This document shows positions 23,746 through 34,490 of a stretch of DNA of 64,000 nt, one piece after another. Numbering within the stretch: position 1 is the stretch's first letter; each line of letters starts with the position of its first letter. The position numbers and the translations under genes were made by a program. A model generated the notes under the pieces. The model was not told the origin of the DNA and made no database searches. It was given only the letters and a program-made list of their open reading frames with translations. This stretch comes from Micrasema longulum. Lineage: Eukaryota > Arthropoda > Insecta > Trichoptera > Brachycentridae. The DNA lies in contig JAGVSM010002892.1 of NCBI GenBank assembly GCA_022494885.1, positions 57,554-121,553 of the forward strand, in the 5' to 3' direction.

Positions 23746-24204
23746 ATCCCTGTATTTTAAAAAAAAAAATAAACACCAAAAACACAACAATATGGTAAAG
23801 GTTCGATATTTAAAATAATTTTTCGGTTTTACAAAATATTCTGTTTGATTTAACGTTATGTATATTATTTAGATTATAAGCCATCAAAATGAAATGTCAA
23901 GTTGACGAAAGTGAGCATTTTCGACACCTCTCTCTGTTCGGGTTCAATCGAGGGAATAAAGCTGCCAAAGCTGCTAGCGATATTTGCGCATTGTAAGGTG
24001 AAGATGCCATGAATTACTGACTAATTTGTTACAAAATAATACATTATTGACTAAATTGTTGTATTTTTTTGTTGTTTCTTCTTGTTCTCTTCATTTGGTA
24101 AAAACAATTGTCCAATATATTTTCCTGAACTTGATTTGAAGCGTGGTACTGATCATCCTTCATGTATCAAATAATCAAAATATGAAATATCATCGATCTT
24201 TTAC

Positions 24205-25165
24205 CGCATAGGTTCTCGTAATACTCCATAAAGAACTCGCACAAGAGGTAGTATCTAACATGGTCAAGTTAGTGCAGGACATTGTTAAAATTAATTACCA
24301 GGACATTGGTGACTTATTTCGCATGAAATTTATTACATATAGAACGGCTCTTCTACTTTATTTTATTGGTAATAGTTCTAGGTAACTATTTGTTACTTTT
24401 GTTAAAAATTTGTTTTAAACTTCTTTTTTTGTGTTTTTTTTTTCTTTTTTCGTTTCTTTTCTTAATTAATTTATAAGTAAAAAATATTTCTCTTTATCAT
24501 TTTTTTTACATCATTGTATATTTTTCTACATAAACATATACTATTTACCTAAATATTAGTTTTCAATAATAATACATACATATATATATTTTTTAATGTT
24601 ATTCAAAATTGTCTTCTTTGTTATTTTTTTTAACTGGTTTAAAGTATTTCTAATACAAAATTATCTTTTTTTATCGATAATTCTATAACTGGTAATATTT
24701 TATTCTTTTATATAGTTTATATTTCGTAGACTTTCTAAATTAATAATATTGTTTTAAATGCTCTGTATTACTTAAATTAAGCTGACAAGTATGTATATTT
24801 AATTGTATTTGTAACTAATATGTAAAAGGCACTAAGTGCCGTTTATTTCAATAAAAACAAATTTAAAAAAATAAACCAATGAAGGAACCGAAATGCCGAA
24901 CAGTCTTCCAGTGGAAGGGAAAGCCTTTCGATGACCGTCAGTAGGCCGGCTTCTTCTGAAGAGTTTTAAGTAATTTCCTCTTCACTAGACCAAATGCTAG
25001 AGAAGTTCCTGATTGGTCCACTATGGAATACCCCTCCTGATTCCGACATTTATAAAATAGAAGCTTATTTAAAGCAGAAAAATCCTTGTTTTTATATTAT
25101 AAACCTTTTACATAAGCAAGGTAAATAATAAATGCAACTCCCATATTAAAAAAAATATTTTTTAA
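24205..25165 (+). mobile_element. R1/TRAS-like LINE 3' end, copy 3, split by a younger LINE
   Basis: The left part (24205-24300) reads AAGAACTCGCACAAGAGGTA as in copy 1. The right part (24873-25165) resumes with AAATAAACCAATGAAGG, then AAATGCCGAACAGTC, GGCCGGCTTCTTCTGAAGAG and the same 3' end GCAACTCCCATATTAAAAA. About 570 bp of a different element separate the two parts. Confidence 0.6.
24300..24873 (+). mobile_element. LINE 3' end inserted into R1-like copy 3
   Basis: It ends GTAAAAGGCACTAAGTGCCG then TTTATTTCAATAAAAAC and an A-rich tail. The GGCACTAAGTGCC palindrome makes a small 3' hairpin. The same end occurs inverted at 42690-42740. The remainder is AT-rich and shows no frame, so only the 3' UTR is present. 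Confidence 0.6.
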
Positions 25166-25171
25166 ATTAAA

Positions 25172-26060
25172 GATACGCTACACTTGAAATACCAATGAAA
25201 TGTTCGATATGTGGAAAACAATGTTCTATAAGCAATGTTCTCTATGCAACCTTGGTCTAAATTTGCTGAACTGCACTATAAGTTATTTTGAATTGTTAAT
25301 TAACCCCTTCAGACCTGCATTATTGTTAAAGGAAAAAATATTTTTTTTTAAATTATGAAGATACTCTACAGTTGAAATACCAATGAAATGTTCGATATGT
25401 GGAGAACAATGTTCTATAAGCAATGTTCTCTATGCAACCTTGGTCTAAATTCGCTGAACTGCACTATAAGTTATTTTAAATTGTTAATTAACCCCTTCAG
25501 ACCTGAATTATTGTTAAAGGATAAAAAAATAAAAAAAATAATTATGAAGATACGCTACAGTTGAAATACCAATGAAATGTTCGATATGTGGAGAACAATG
25601 TTCTATAAGCAATGTTCTCTATGCAACCTTGGTCTAAATTCGCTGAACTGCACTATAAGTTATTTTAAATTGTTAATTAACCCCTTCAGACCTGAATTAT
25701 TGTTAAAGGATAAAAAAATAAAAAAAATAATTATGAAGATACGCTACAGTTGAAATACCAATGAAATGTTCGATATGTGGAGAACAATGTTCTATAAGCA
25801 ATGTTCTCTATGCAACCTTGGTCTAAATTCGCTGAACTGCACTATAAGTTATTTTAAATTGTTAATTAACCCCTTCAGACCTGAATTATTGTTAAAGGAT
25901 AAAAAAATAAAAAAAATAATTATGAAGATACGCTACAGTTGAAATACCAATGAAATGTTCGATATGTGGAGAACAATGTTCTATAAGCAATGTTCTCTAT
26001 GCAACCTTGCTCTAAATTCGCTGAACTGCACTATGAGTTATTTTAAATTGTTAATTAAGT
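25172..26060. repeat. Tandem array, unit about 189 bp, five copies
   Basis: Unit starts (GATACGCTAC) are at 25172, 25360, 25549, 25738 and 25927. The spacings are 188, 189, 189 and 189 bases. Each unit holds ACCAATGAAATGTTCGATAT, GTTCTATAAGCAATGTTCTC and AACCCCTTCAGACCTG. Copies 2-4 are almost identical, copy 1 is the most diverged, and copy 5 is cut off after GTTAATTAA. The array sits in opsin intron 3 and ends about 25 bases from the exon 3 donor. Confidence 0.95.
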
Positions 26061-26085
26061 TGTTTCAATCTGATATATTTCTTAC

Positions 26086-26214
26086 CGTATTTCATTTTCC
26101 TGGCGAGGAAAAATCTCTCAAAGCACAGTAGAGTTAAGGCTGCCATTTGGAAGACTCCCAGAAGTTGATGCATAAATGCATATAGCTGACAGCACGATTG
26201 TCCAAATAACCATC
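26086..26214 (-). CDS. Opsin-like gene, exon 3 (TM3), with a one-base insertion
   Basis: 129 bases between TTTAG (acceptor) and G|GTAAGA (donor). The first part reads WLFGQSCCQLYAFMHQLL. After one extra base (one of CCC at 26157-26159 on plus) the frame continues as GVFQMAALTLLCFERFFLAR and KMKY. Both halves are clearly opsin TM3. As written, the upstream frame would run to a stop about 17 codons later. Without the extra base the length is 128 and fits both neighbouring phases. Confidence 0.8.
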
Positions 26215-26679
26215 TAAATAATAATGCACTTTCGTTTATATTAATCAGTGATAAATGAAAGTTCGCTTTTATTTTATTGTCTCACTTTTTATAAAATAAC
26301 TTAGTACACTTTCTGGATTACTTTTGTAAAATAACGGATTACTTTTTTTTGTAATTTATTGACAATTCCAAACGGAATTATTTATTCACCCTCTAACGAG
26401 CTTATTTCCTAGTAAAAATAATTTAGTGTTAAAATCATTCATACGACACATTTAAAAACAAATCGAAAGCGGTACACTTGTTAATTTGGATGGATACAGA
26501 AAATTGCTGTAAGAAAAAAAAACTAATTCAGTCGAACTGGGTAGTGCCCAAACAGCAAACATAAAAAAACCTACATCTTCAGCAATTATCTCGCCATTTT
26601 CTTTGCAAAAAAAGTTATATCATAGTAATTTATAATTTCAAAGGTCATTATTATTATTTTTTTTAAAGATGTTTATTTA

Positions 26680-26900
26680 TTTAAATGCCCCGTGCCTTTT
26701 TACATTTATTAGCATGAATTAGGAACGTAAATATATAAATAAAGTTAAAAGTGAGAATTACATAAGAAAGACTAAAACAAAGATGTTCATTATATACACA
26801 CACATTTTCTTACATAATCACACACACACAACCTTCACCATATAAACACACATAGCACCCTCACTACACACCCCCGTAAAAAGTCATTATTTTTTATTTG
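26680..26900. repeat. CA-rich repeat, possible retroelement end
   Basis: It contains ATACACACACATTTTC, ATCACACACACACAACC and related CA-rich strings. A GT-rich inverse-looking counterpart is at 35530-35645. It could be the microsatellite-bearing end of an element in opsin intron 2. Confidence 0.3.
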
Positions 26901-26939
26901 ACGGTAGTTTTTTATTATTATTTCAAAAGCGGCTTTTTT

Positions 26940-27085
26940 AGGAAAAAAAAAATTAAAGTTTTTAATATTTATCCAAATATTATTTTTTAGACTATTTGAA
27001 GTGGTAAAATGGGAATCAAATAATGGCAGTGTTGGATTTGAACCTAGAATCTTTTGATCCGCGAGTCCACAACACTACCACCTAA
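26940..27085 (-). mobile_element. SINE remnant (family C)
   Basis: On minus: GGTGGTAGTGTTGTGGACTC head and AGATTCTAGGTTCAAATCC B-box region. It is diverged from the other family C copies. Confidence 0.45.
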
Positions 27086-27148
27086 GCGAAAAAAAAATGG
27101 AAATATTAAAATATTAAAACCTAATAAAATATGTACATATTTTCTTAC

Positions 27149-27314
27149 CTTCCACTAATTGCAGAAGGCCCCGCAAAAGGAAATCCTCCCAAGATGCCTC
27201 TAGCCAGACACGCCGTGCATAAATTAAGTACTAAAAGGTGACTCTTGAACGAGAGTAGGTGGCTTTGCACAAAAGTTATGATCATCCAGCTATTTAATAG
27301 AACGCCGCAAAGAC
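27149..27314 (-). CDS. Opsin-like gene, exon 2 (end of TM1, TM2)
   Basis: 166 bases between an ATTTGTAG acceptor and an AG|GTAAGA donor, open in one frame. It encodes GLCGVLLNSWMIITFVQSHL (TM1 and loop), LLVLNLCTACLARGILGGFP (TM2) and FAGPSAISG. LNL and GGFPF are opsin TM2 wording. The usual TM2 Asp (position 2.50) is Cys here. Confidence 0.75.
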
Positions 27315-30050
27315 CTACAAATATTAAAACATTTTATTCGCCTGAAACACAAAATAAAATTTATATTTAAAGCGCTCAGTTTGTGATTTTACATGTTAAA
27401 TACTTTAACAACGTATTTTATTTTACGTAAAACCTATAAATTTCATTTGATACGCGTTCTTTTGTCGAGGCTTTATCAAACGAATTATTTTTAATCTTAT
27501 CAAAGCTTACACCAAATTAGTACCTTAAATACACCTGTGTTCGCTGTTTCACTTTTAGACTACCGATTCATTGAAAAGGGATATGAAGAACATAGGAAAC
27601 ATTTGAGGACACATTTCTTATAATTGTTATGGATAACTCGTGTAACGTTATTTTCATAAGACGAGGTCGTTTTGTAAAAGTGATTGAATTTAATTTGACT
27701 TAAATTTAAAATAAACTTTTCAGTAAAACAATTTATTATATCCTACAGATTTATTAATATGATTCTGATTATTTAACATAAGAGTAAACTAATGTTATTT
27801 TAATAATTAATTTGGTAATAAATTAAGGTAAAATAACCATGAACCGTTTCTAAAATTTCTAATTTTTCAATAAACATCACATTTTAGGGCAACAGCGGAA
27901 ATATTTATTTTACTTATGTCATGATAGAATTGGTGTTTAAAACGAAATAATAATTCAATAAAATCTTCTTTTAAACAAAAAAGTTTTTTTTTTCATTTTA
28001 AAATGTTCACTAAAAATCTTTCCCTATAATAATTGTAACTCAGGAAAAACATATTCTACGGGACTTTAAAATGTAGCCTGATAGCTTAGTAGGCGTTTTT
28101 TTGAATAATGATAAAGAATTATTTTTAACAGAAAAAACTATAAGTATTTCTGTTATATAAGTTCAGTTAGTTAGTTCATAACGTTTGAAGAACAAATATA
28201 AACTTTTAATAACATTTCTAAAGAACATTTTTAAAAAATTAATTTGAAATATATGCTTACCGTGATAATAAAACTTAAACAATTAAAAGTATTTCCTTAT
28301 CCTTCTTTCGATTTGTTTTAATTTGATAATTTATCATAACCAAAAACCGAACATTAAAAACCATTCAGTAACCATATGAAAAATACAAGGAAACCCCCCC
28401 GGTGATTTAAAGGAAAAGAATTAAAACAATCCTGAGATAATTTAAAAAAATAGATTTTACAATACCTCAGTTTTTTAAAGTAAAAATCAAAAAAACATTT
28501 TTACAATTCACATTTTTACCTCTCGTTAAAACACGCCAATTTCCCTCCAAATTTAGTTCACTCGTGAATGAAAGAAGTTTCCTAATATTTTGAAACAATA
28601 TGTAAGATTGTTTCTCAGAAAATCGAAAAGTTGAGTGAACTTACAAATTTCAAATTTAAGCAGCCAAGTTCTGTCATGACTAGAATAAATGATAATATTC
28701 AGTTCATTTCATGAGTTTTACATAAAATCTTTTTTCTTATCTTTAGCTTTAGATATGATATTTAAAAAGAAAAAAGAATCTTACAAAAATGTGGAAATTG
28801 AAATGCTTCTAGCAATCACTTTTGTAAAGTGTATTTAAAATAAAAATAAAATAAAACAAAACGTTATTTTCATAAGTTAGCTAGTTCAAGTTTTTTTGCA
28901 CAAGATTTCTTTTTATTTTACATGTGCATCCGATGTTATCTTTAAAAAAAAGTATTTTACTCTCTACTATCCTCAAAGATGAGAAACTGCATTTTTGTTT
29001 TACAAAAGCTATTTATATTTTTTCTTTCACTTGTTTAAGAACTGTTGGCCTGTTACTCTCTGCATCAAGTTTCCCTATTAAGAGGCGGACTGCCAGCTGT
29101 CTTTTCGTCTTTTTGGAGGTCGTCCTTGAGGTCTGCTTTCTTAAGGTAAATTATTAATTGCTATTCTTAAGGTCCTTGATTATGCCATTATGGTCACACG
29201 ATCTTTCCAGAAACTTATTCTCTGCTGTCCCCATATTACATTATCCTCGACATGGCATATTTTTTGAATTTCCTCATTTTGCTAATTCGAAGGATATAGA
29301 ATTTACACTTCAATTTAATTTAATTTGTCCCATGTAAAATTGTCCAAAATATAAATGTTGATTGGTATTAGTTTATGTTAATTTATTTTATTTTTTTAAC
29401 CCAAAGTTCTGATACGCAACAATTGAAAACGCAAAACAGCTTGTCCACAACATACCGCATATCTCATCTAAGGACGTAAGTCTGGCGGTGTCCACATACA
29501 CAGAAAAATTGCTTGTTGCCGAACGAGAAAAGCTGCCCTAGGGACCTCTCTGTAATCTGGTAACCTTAGCACTTTTGTGCTGAAAGAAGGTAATCCAGAA
29601 GTAGATAATATGCTCTTGATTAGATTGTGGAAAAAGGGGAAGTGAATTTTTCACTGACAGGAATTAAATTGGTTGCACACGATTAATTCACTGAAATTAT
29701 TACAACACATTGTAAAAGTCTTGAAATTGTTTTTGGAAGCCACCAGATTTGTATATCCGACAGGGCCTATAACAGAGTGACGGATAGTAGCGAGAAGCTC
29801 TATTCAGTATTCATATAGAGGGTAAGGGACAAGACCACAGGATGTGTTCAGAAATTTGATTAGGATATCCGCAGCAGCACGAAGGTGAACATTTTTTTAT
29901 TTTAAACGCATGACAGTATTTTTTTTATAAGTCGTGAATTGTTCATCACTATGACTTCCTTGATATACAAATGAACTTAAAATAAGCCTACACCGCATAC
30001 GACGAGACGCGCAACGTTACAAATAAAATACAAATCAGTTTGTTTCTTAC
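27315..30050 (-). other. Opsin intron 1
   Basis: AT-rich on its right-centre and mostly unique. 28900-29250 resembles decayed retroelement sequence on the minus strand, but no motif is firm. 29440-29900 is GC-richer and unassigned. GT and AG borders fit exons 1 and 2. Confidence 0.45.
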
Positions 30051-30132
30051 CAAATACTATAAGGCACGCTCCCAAAAGAGTTTTATGAGAGTTATCTAAC
30101 ACAAACCACGGACACTCGAAATAAGGAATCAT
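30051..30132 (-). CDS. Opsin-like gene, exon 1 (start, N-terminus, TM1 start)
   Basis: ATG at 30132-30130, the only in-frame start before TM1. It encodes MIPYFECPWFVLDNSHKTLL and GACLIVF, then G|GTAAGA. The extracellular N-terminus is short (about 15 residues) with no clear N-x-S/T glycosylation site other than NSH, which is not one. The phase (1) matches exon 2. Confidence 0.65.
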
Positions 30133-30336
30133 TTTTTTATCTAACTATTCAGGGCGCCGAAGACTTTTCGATGCCCTATATGCTGTCTGTGTCATCAACT
30201 AAACTATACTGACAGAGTCATCGTTCCATGTATCACTGTTTCTCCATTGTTCACACTTGAAACGCTCGAAAATGTTAGCAGATGAAAAAGTTAAATATTT
30301 GAATATATATATGCAATTTCATTATGGCACAATTAT

Positions 30337-31102
30337 TAGTGACCGACCGAAACAAGATTTTCAGCCGAATCCGTAACTTATTTCAATTAGTTAAAAGTCA
30401 TTTAAAAATCCCCAAAATTAGAGGTTTTTATTGTTAAACTTTACGAGCTCATTAAAGTAAGTGTTAAATAAAATACGCAATTAAATAAAAGGCAATTTAA
30501 TGCGTAAATTTGTACATTTTTAGCACGTTTTGTTTCGTTGTTATGTTATAAGAGTATGGTATACTAGTGAACCTGACAGGCGTTGTCCTGCCCAAACATT
30601 GGCTTGTCTGCTATTAGCTGGTTCAGGAAACGTTCTTTCGATATTCAAATTTTCGATCAAGTATATACTAAGTGATATTTAACATTGAGATCTCATCCCA
30701 CCTACCGGGTCCAATTGTGAACCTAAACCATTCAAAGACCCACACAGACACACAAAAAAACATCAAAATCGGTCCAGCCGCTTAGGAGCTCAGTGACATA
30801 CACACGTACAGATGAATTATATATATGTAACAGTTTTTCAGTGTACGCCATGCGATGTTTAAGTTATTATCTAAAAAGGAATTACAAAAAATATAAATAC
30901 GAAAGACCTTAGAACTGACGAGAACTTAGAGTTACGAGCCATAAGATGCACCCGAGTAGAGCCTAACGCAATTTGACACATCTTGACCGCAGGTTTCGGC
31001 TGAGCCGACGTTTCAGCCAATTTTTTGCTGAAACTGAAACCTCTGCCGTACCCCATTTTATTGGCTGAAACTGGCCGAAACCAAAACATCGGTAGGTCAC
31101 TA
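30337..31102. mobile_element. Non-autonomous hAT element with perfect 8-bp target-site duplication
   Basis: The left end TAGTGACCGACCGAAAC (30337) and the right end, inverted, TTAGTGACCTACCGATG-like (to 31102) form terminal inverted repeats. ACAATTAT flanks both sides (30329-30336 and 31103-31110). The subterminal region is rich in GAAAC/GTTTCGGCC strings. Inside, about 30580-30835, lies another repeat with CATCAAAATCGGTCCAGCCG and CATACACACGTACAGA, a phrase common in insect repeats. The left end is about 200 bases upstream of the opsin ATG. Confidence 0.85.
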
Positions 31103-31386
31103 ACAATTATTCATTTTTTAATCCCGACTTGCTAGAAAGTTCCATGTTAAGTCGGGACTCTTACATACATTAATTTAAATCATATACAGCTGGCTGTATT
31201 AACATTTTGATATACCTACATATTAATACAAAAGATACGCGACAAAAATAAATAGGTATTTAATATAATATAAAAATACAATACACTTAAGTAATTTAAT
31301 AATACAGAGATGTAGCAATATTAAGATCATGTAACCAAAATTTGAAATTCGATTCTTTGATAATTCTATAATTCAATTCAGAGTTA

Positions 31387-31620
31387 GGCGCCGCGGGCTG
31401 TGGCGCAGTTGGTTAAGCCGCCAACTGTGAAACTGGCGTCGCGGGTTCGGTTCCCGCCAGTTGCAAGAAAAAAATCCAACACAACAAAGATTTTTTCTCA
31501 ATTAGTCCGAGTGTCGTGGTGTATTATTCATAACTTTTCTCCATATATTTTCTTTTCTACCTGCTGAGAAGCCTCGAGGATAGAGGCTCAGCGGGTTATT
31601 TCTTAGAAATAATAAAAAAA
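31387..31620 (+). mobile_element. tRNA-derived SINE (family D), complete copy
   Basis: The head GGGCTGTGGCGCAGTTGGTT holds the A box and GTCGCGGGTTCGGTTCCCGC the B box. The body includes a CGAGTGTCGTGGTGTATTAT segment. The 3' part forms a hairpin (CCTGCTGAGAAGCCTC... GAGGCTCAGCGGG) before an A-rich tail. Copies at 22852 and 55300 are in inverse orientation. Confidence 0.75.
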
Positions 31621-32443
31621 TGCCAAAAACAATTATTTTAAAAAAAATTAGTCTTCCTTAAAACAGAACAGTGAGGATGAAATGAAAATGAAAAATATTA
31701 TAAGTGTAGAGGTAAGTTAGTAAAAAAAAAAAAAAAACAAGAATTATTGAATTCAGTTTTTTGTAAAGTAATTGAATAATACCTTAAAGACAATTTTCTT
31801 TATTTGTCCGAGTTGTCCGTTAGTTTGTCTCATTAAATTTTATCTTGCCTTTTCCTAGTGGCTTTTTTTTTCGTTCTAACGCAGTTTAAAGCCAATCTTT
31901 TTACGTCAGAAAGATACGAATAATTTCATTTCTGTTTGAGAATATATTTTAATTCGTCTTTCTTCTTGGAATAATACTTTGAATTAAAACCATTTTACAT
32001 TTATTGAAAATACGTTTTCTTAGTCATTATGACTAGCAGAATAATTAATTTTACTATTTCAAATATTCCAAATTGAAATAAAATTAATGTGGTTACACAA
32101 AAAATATAGTTAGCTAGGTATACTATATCTTTTGAAAAATATTGAATTTCTGATCAAACAGTTGTAACGACTTTCGAAATATACAGTTTATAGTTCGAAG
32201 GTTCGAGGTTACTCTTATTTTGTAACTCACTTTTTACGAAGAGTTGGGTCGAAAATATCTTCATTTTTTTGTTTGTGTTTTTAAATTGTATGCATATGTG
32301 GTTTTTCTAGAAATTTATAAATGGCAGGGTACTGTTTTGTCCAACTTTTTGTTATTTTCTTTGTAATCTGATTGTAAAAAACAAAAAAAAATATTTGATA
32401 AAATTTGTATTTAAAGCACCTAACTTTGTGGTTATTTATTATA

Positions 32444-32787
32444 ATATAATAAATTTAAAACAACTTTGTTTTTAACCACTTATTTTTTCTACCGATCGGT
32501 TTTAAAGCTACACGAAGTTCTTTATCAAGGTGTACTTAACTTATGAATTCTATCGTATTTTATTTTTACAGTGATAACTAAATATTACATTATTGATACA
32601 TATTATGGAGCTAATAAGTCAAGGGTTTTTGTCATGTTATTTTTTTAATTACGGGAATTGTGAAGGATTTAATATTAGTTATCACTGTAAAATTAAAAGG
32701 GATAGAATTCATTCTTTGATACCGGTCAGCAAAAAAAAATACGTGGTTAAAAACAAAGAAGCTTTGTATTTATTTTATTAAATTTAG
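32444..32787. mobile_element. Foldback (long inverted repeat) element
   Basis: The left arm (TAATAAATTTAAAACAAC, TTTTTAACCACTTATTTTTT, GAATTCTATCG, TACAGTGATAACTAA) returns inverted from about 32678 (TTAGTTATCACTGTA, GATAGAATTCATTC, GTGGTTAAAAACAAAG, TTATTAAATTTA). The arms are 110-150 bp; the left arm has an extra ~50 bp with GGTTTTAAAGCTACACGAAG. There is no gene inside. Confidence 0.7.
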
Positions 32788-33409
32788 TTTGACATATCCT
32801 GACAAGCTTTTTCCACGATAGTCTTTATAAGACTTACCAACTAGAAGGAGCAGCCAAACCTTAGAATAAACAATTATAGTATATACATAATCTGGGGTTT
32901 TCACTTATAAGCTACAAAGATCAAAAATACTTTTAGGTACAAGACAAATATTTTGTTTTCAATGTTTAAAATATATATTTAAGAACCAAAATGTATTTAC
33001 AAGTAATTCAAATAGATCAAATTAAAGAAGGAATCGTGTTTTAGAAATACTACCTTGTAAAATAAGGCTAGCACAGAGACATATTTAGCTAGCATATTTT
33101 ATAGGCCCAAAATTTTTTTATTATTTTTTTACTGATAACATTTCATTGATCCCAATCTTTCAAAAATTTTCTACTTTTAAAAGACACGCACTATCCTGGA
33201 TTCAAACAAAAGATATGAACTCTTTTTTTCTATAATGTATTTTTTTGCCCTTTAATAATAAGGAGTATTTGGATGTTTTTTTATATTTTTTCAGTTCCTT
33301 TTTTGTTTTATTTTTTATTACTATAAAAATCAAAATAAATACTTTTTAATCTTTTACAGAATATTTTCTTTTTTATGTTACACAAAAATATTATAATTGT
33401 CTATTTATT

Positions 33410-34015
33410 ATACGAGCGAAAATTCACAAACATTTCTTGTATACCCACGAACAGGCCATACCTATATGGTTTACCTCTTCGTTCTAATTCTCTTAATACC
33501 CATCCACAATTTCTCTTTCTTCTCTAACTCATAGTGTCAATGCGGCTCAACTGTGGAATCATCTCCCATCCACCATCAAAGATGTTACTACATTATCTCT
33601 GTTTAAATCACGTCTGAAGAAACATCTCCTTTCTCTTACTTAATCTCCCCTCCTTTCCTCTTTCCACTTTTTTCCCTTTTCTCATTTAGTAATAGTTTTG
33701 ATTTAAGGTAATTTATAAACAAATACGTTTATTTCTATTTTTATATATCTTTAGCAGGTTAATCTTTATTTTCTATTGATTGTGTTATGTAACTTGAATT
33801 ATAAAAAGAAATCTATAATTTTAGTGGTTGATTGGAAGAAATTGCCATTTGGCAATAAGCCCGCCAACATACAAAAAACATTATTTACAAAAAGTTAAAT
33901 AAATACCTTTGTGGGATTTTTTGTTTACTATTTTATTTGCTTTATTTTTTTGATACTCTGTTTTACCTTTTATGGATATTGTATAAAATTTTAAAAAAAT
34001 AAATACATATTTTTT
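33410..34015 (+). mobile_element. LINE 3' end with RT remnant
   Basis: At 33534-33642 the frame reads SVNAAQLWNHLPSTIKDVTT then LFKSRLKKHLLSLT, the common end of CR1/RTE-like LINE polymerases (S...A..LWN.LP..I......FK..LK.HL). Upstream, SLSSLTH and FLYTHEQAIPIW fit the same region. GGCAATAAGCCCGCC at 33853 is a recurring 3' UTR motif (see 59640). Confidence 0.6.
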
Positions 34016-34334
34016 TTAAGTACCCTATCTTACAACAGCTAATGATTTATTTGACAATCACTGGTTTATCTAAACCTGTCTCGACTTTATAAAGGTTCTA
34101 GGATACTCAACGTGAAGAAGACAATAGGAAGTAATCTGAGAACATGAGGGAAAGACAAAGAACTGGAAACCGCAGTAGTATCTACGGTAAGCGAAACGAA
34201 CTTCATTATTTGACGCTGCTGGAGATTTATTTACTTTGTCTCAAAATGAATTAATTAAATTAGGTACTATGCGCCATGCGGATTACTCTTTCTGAAGTCC
34301 TAATTATAATAATTTGGAAACGCACTCAAAAATT

Positions 34335-34490
34335 GGCAGGTCCTGTGGTGTAATGGGTAAGGCGTTCTAGCGCACGGAGGGTGCCGGGTTCGAATCCTCA
34401 AAATAGTAACCTTGAGAGCATTTTATTTCTGCCTATAAATTATAAGTGATTATCATTGAATACGAAACTTGAATCAGCTTGCCCACCACA
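34335..34490 (+). mobile_element. SINE head related to family B
   Basis: GTCCTGTGGTGTAATGGGTA (A box) and GTGCCGGGTTCGAATCCTC (B box) are in tRNA spacing, but the acceptor ends do not pair. The body soon diverges. Confidence 0.5.

Larger units (their letters stand above)
14551..30132 (-). pseudogene. Opsin-like GPCR gene, five exons (TM1-TM5), frameshifted and without a visible TM6/TM7 exon
   Basis: Five minus-strand exons join with matching phases: 30132-30051, 27314-27149, 26214-26086, 17149-16933, 14635-14551. Together they encode about 226 residues. Opsins are seven-helix membrane receptors that bind retinal. Visible hallmarks are SGRWLFGQSCCQLYAF at the TM3 entry, FERFF at the E/DRY site, IPPLLNYGAFG and TSCSLDW in extracellular loop 2 (disulfide Cys). 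The counterion site usually called 113 is Tyr, and the position six before the loop Cys is Asp. The CSLDW wording is closer to RGR/peropsin/retinochrome types than to visual rhabdomeric opsins, but this is inference. Exon 3 carries one extra base (a C at 26157-26159, plus strand) that breaks the frame. TM6, TM7 and the retinal Lys were not found down to the left edge. Either the gene is decayed, or the base is an assembly error and the last exons were missed. Confidence 0.75.

Noticed and set aside
25172..26060. CRISPR array
   Set aside because: Units are 189 bp and contiguous, without short repeats and unique spacers, and the genome is eukaryotic.
28924..29157. Plus-strand frame of 77 codons
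   Set aside because: Looks like antisense of a decayed retroelement and lies in opsin intron 1; no support as a gene.
34335..34410. Functional tRNA gene
   Set aside because: A and B boxes are present, but acceptor stems do not pair here or in the other SINE heads; these are tRNA-derived SINEs.
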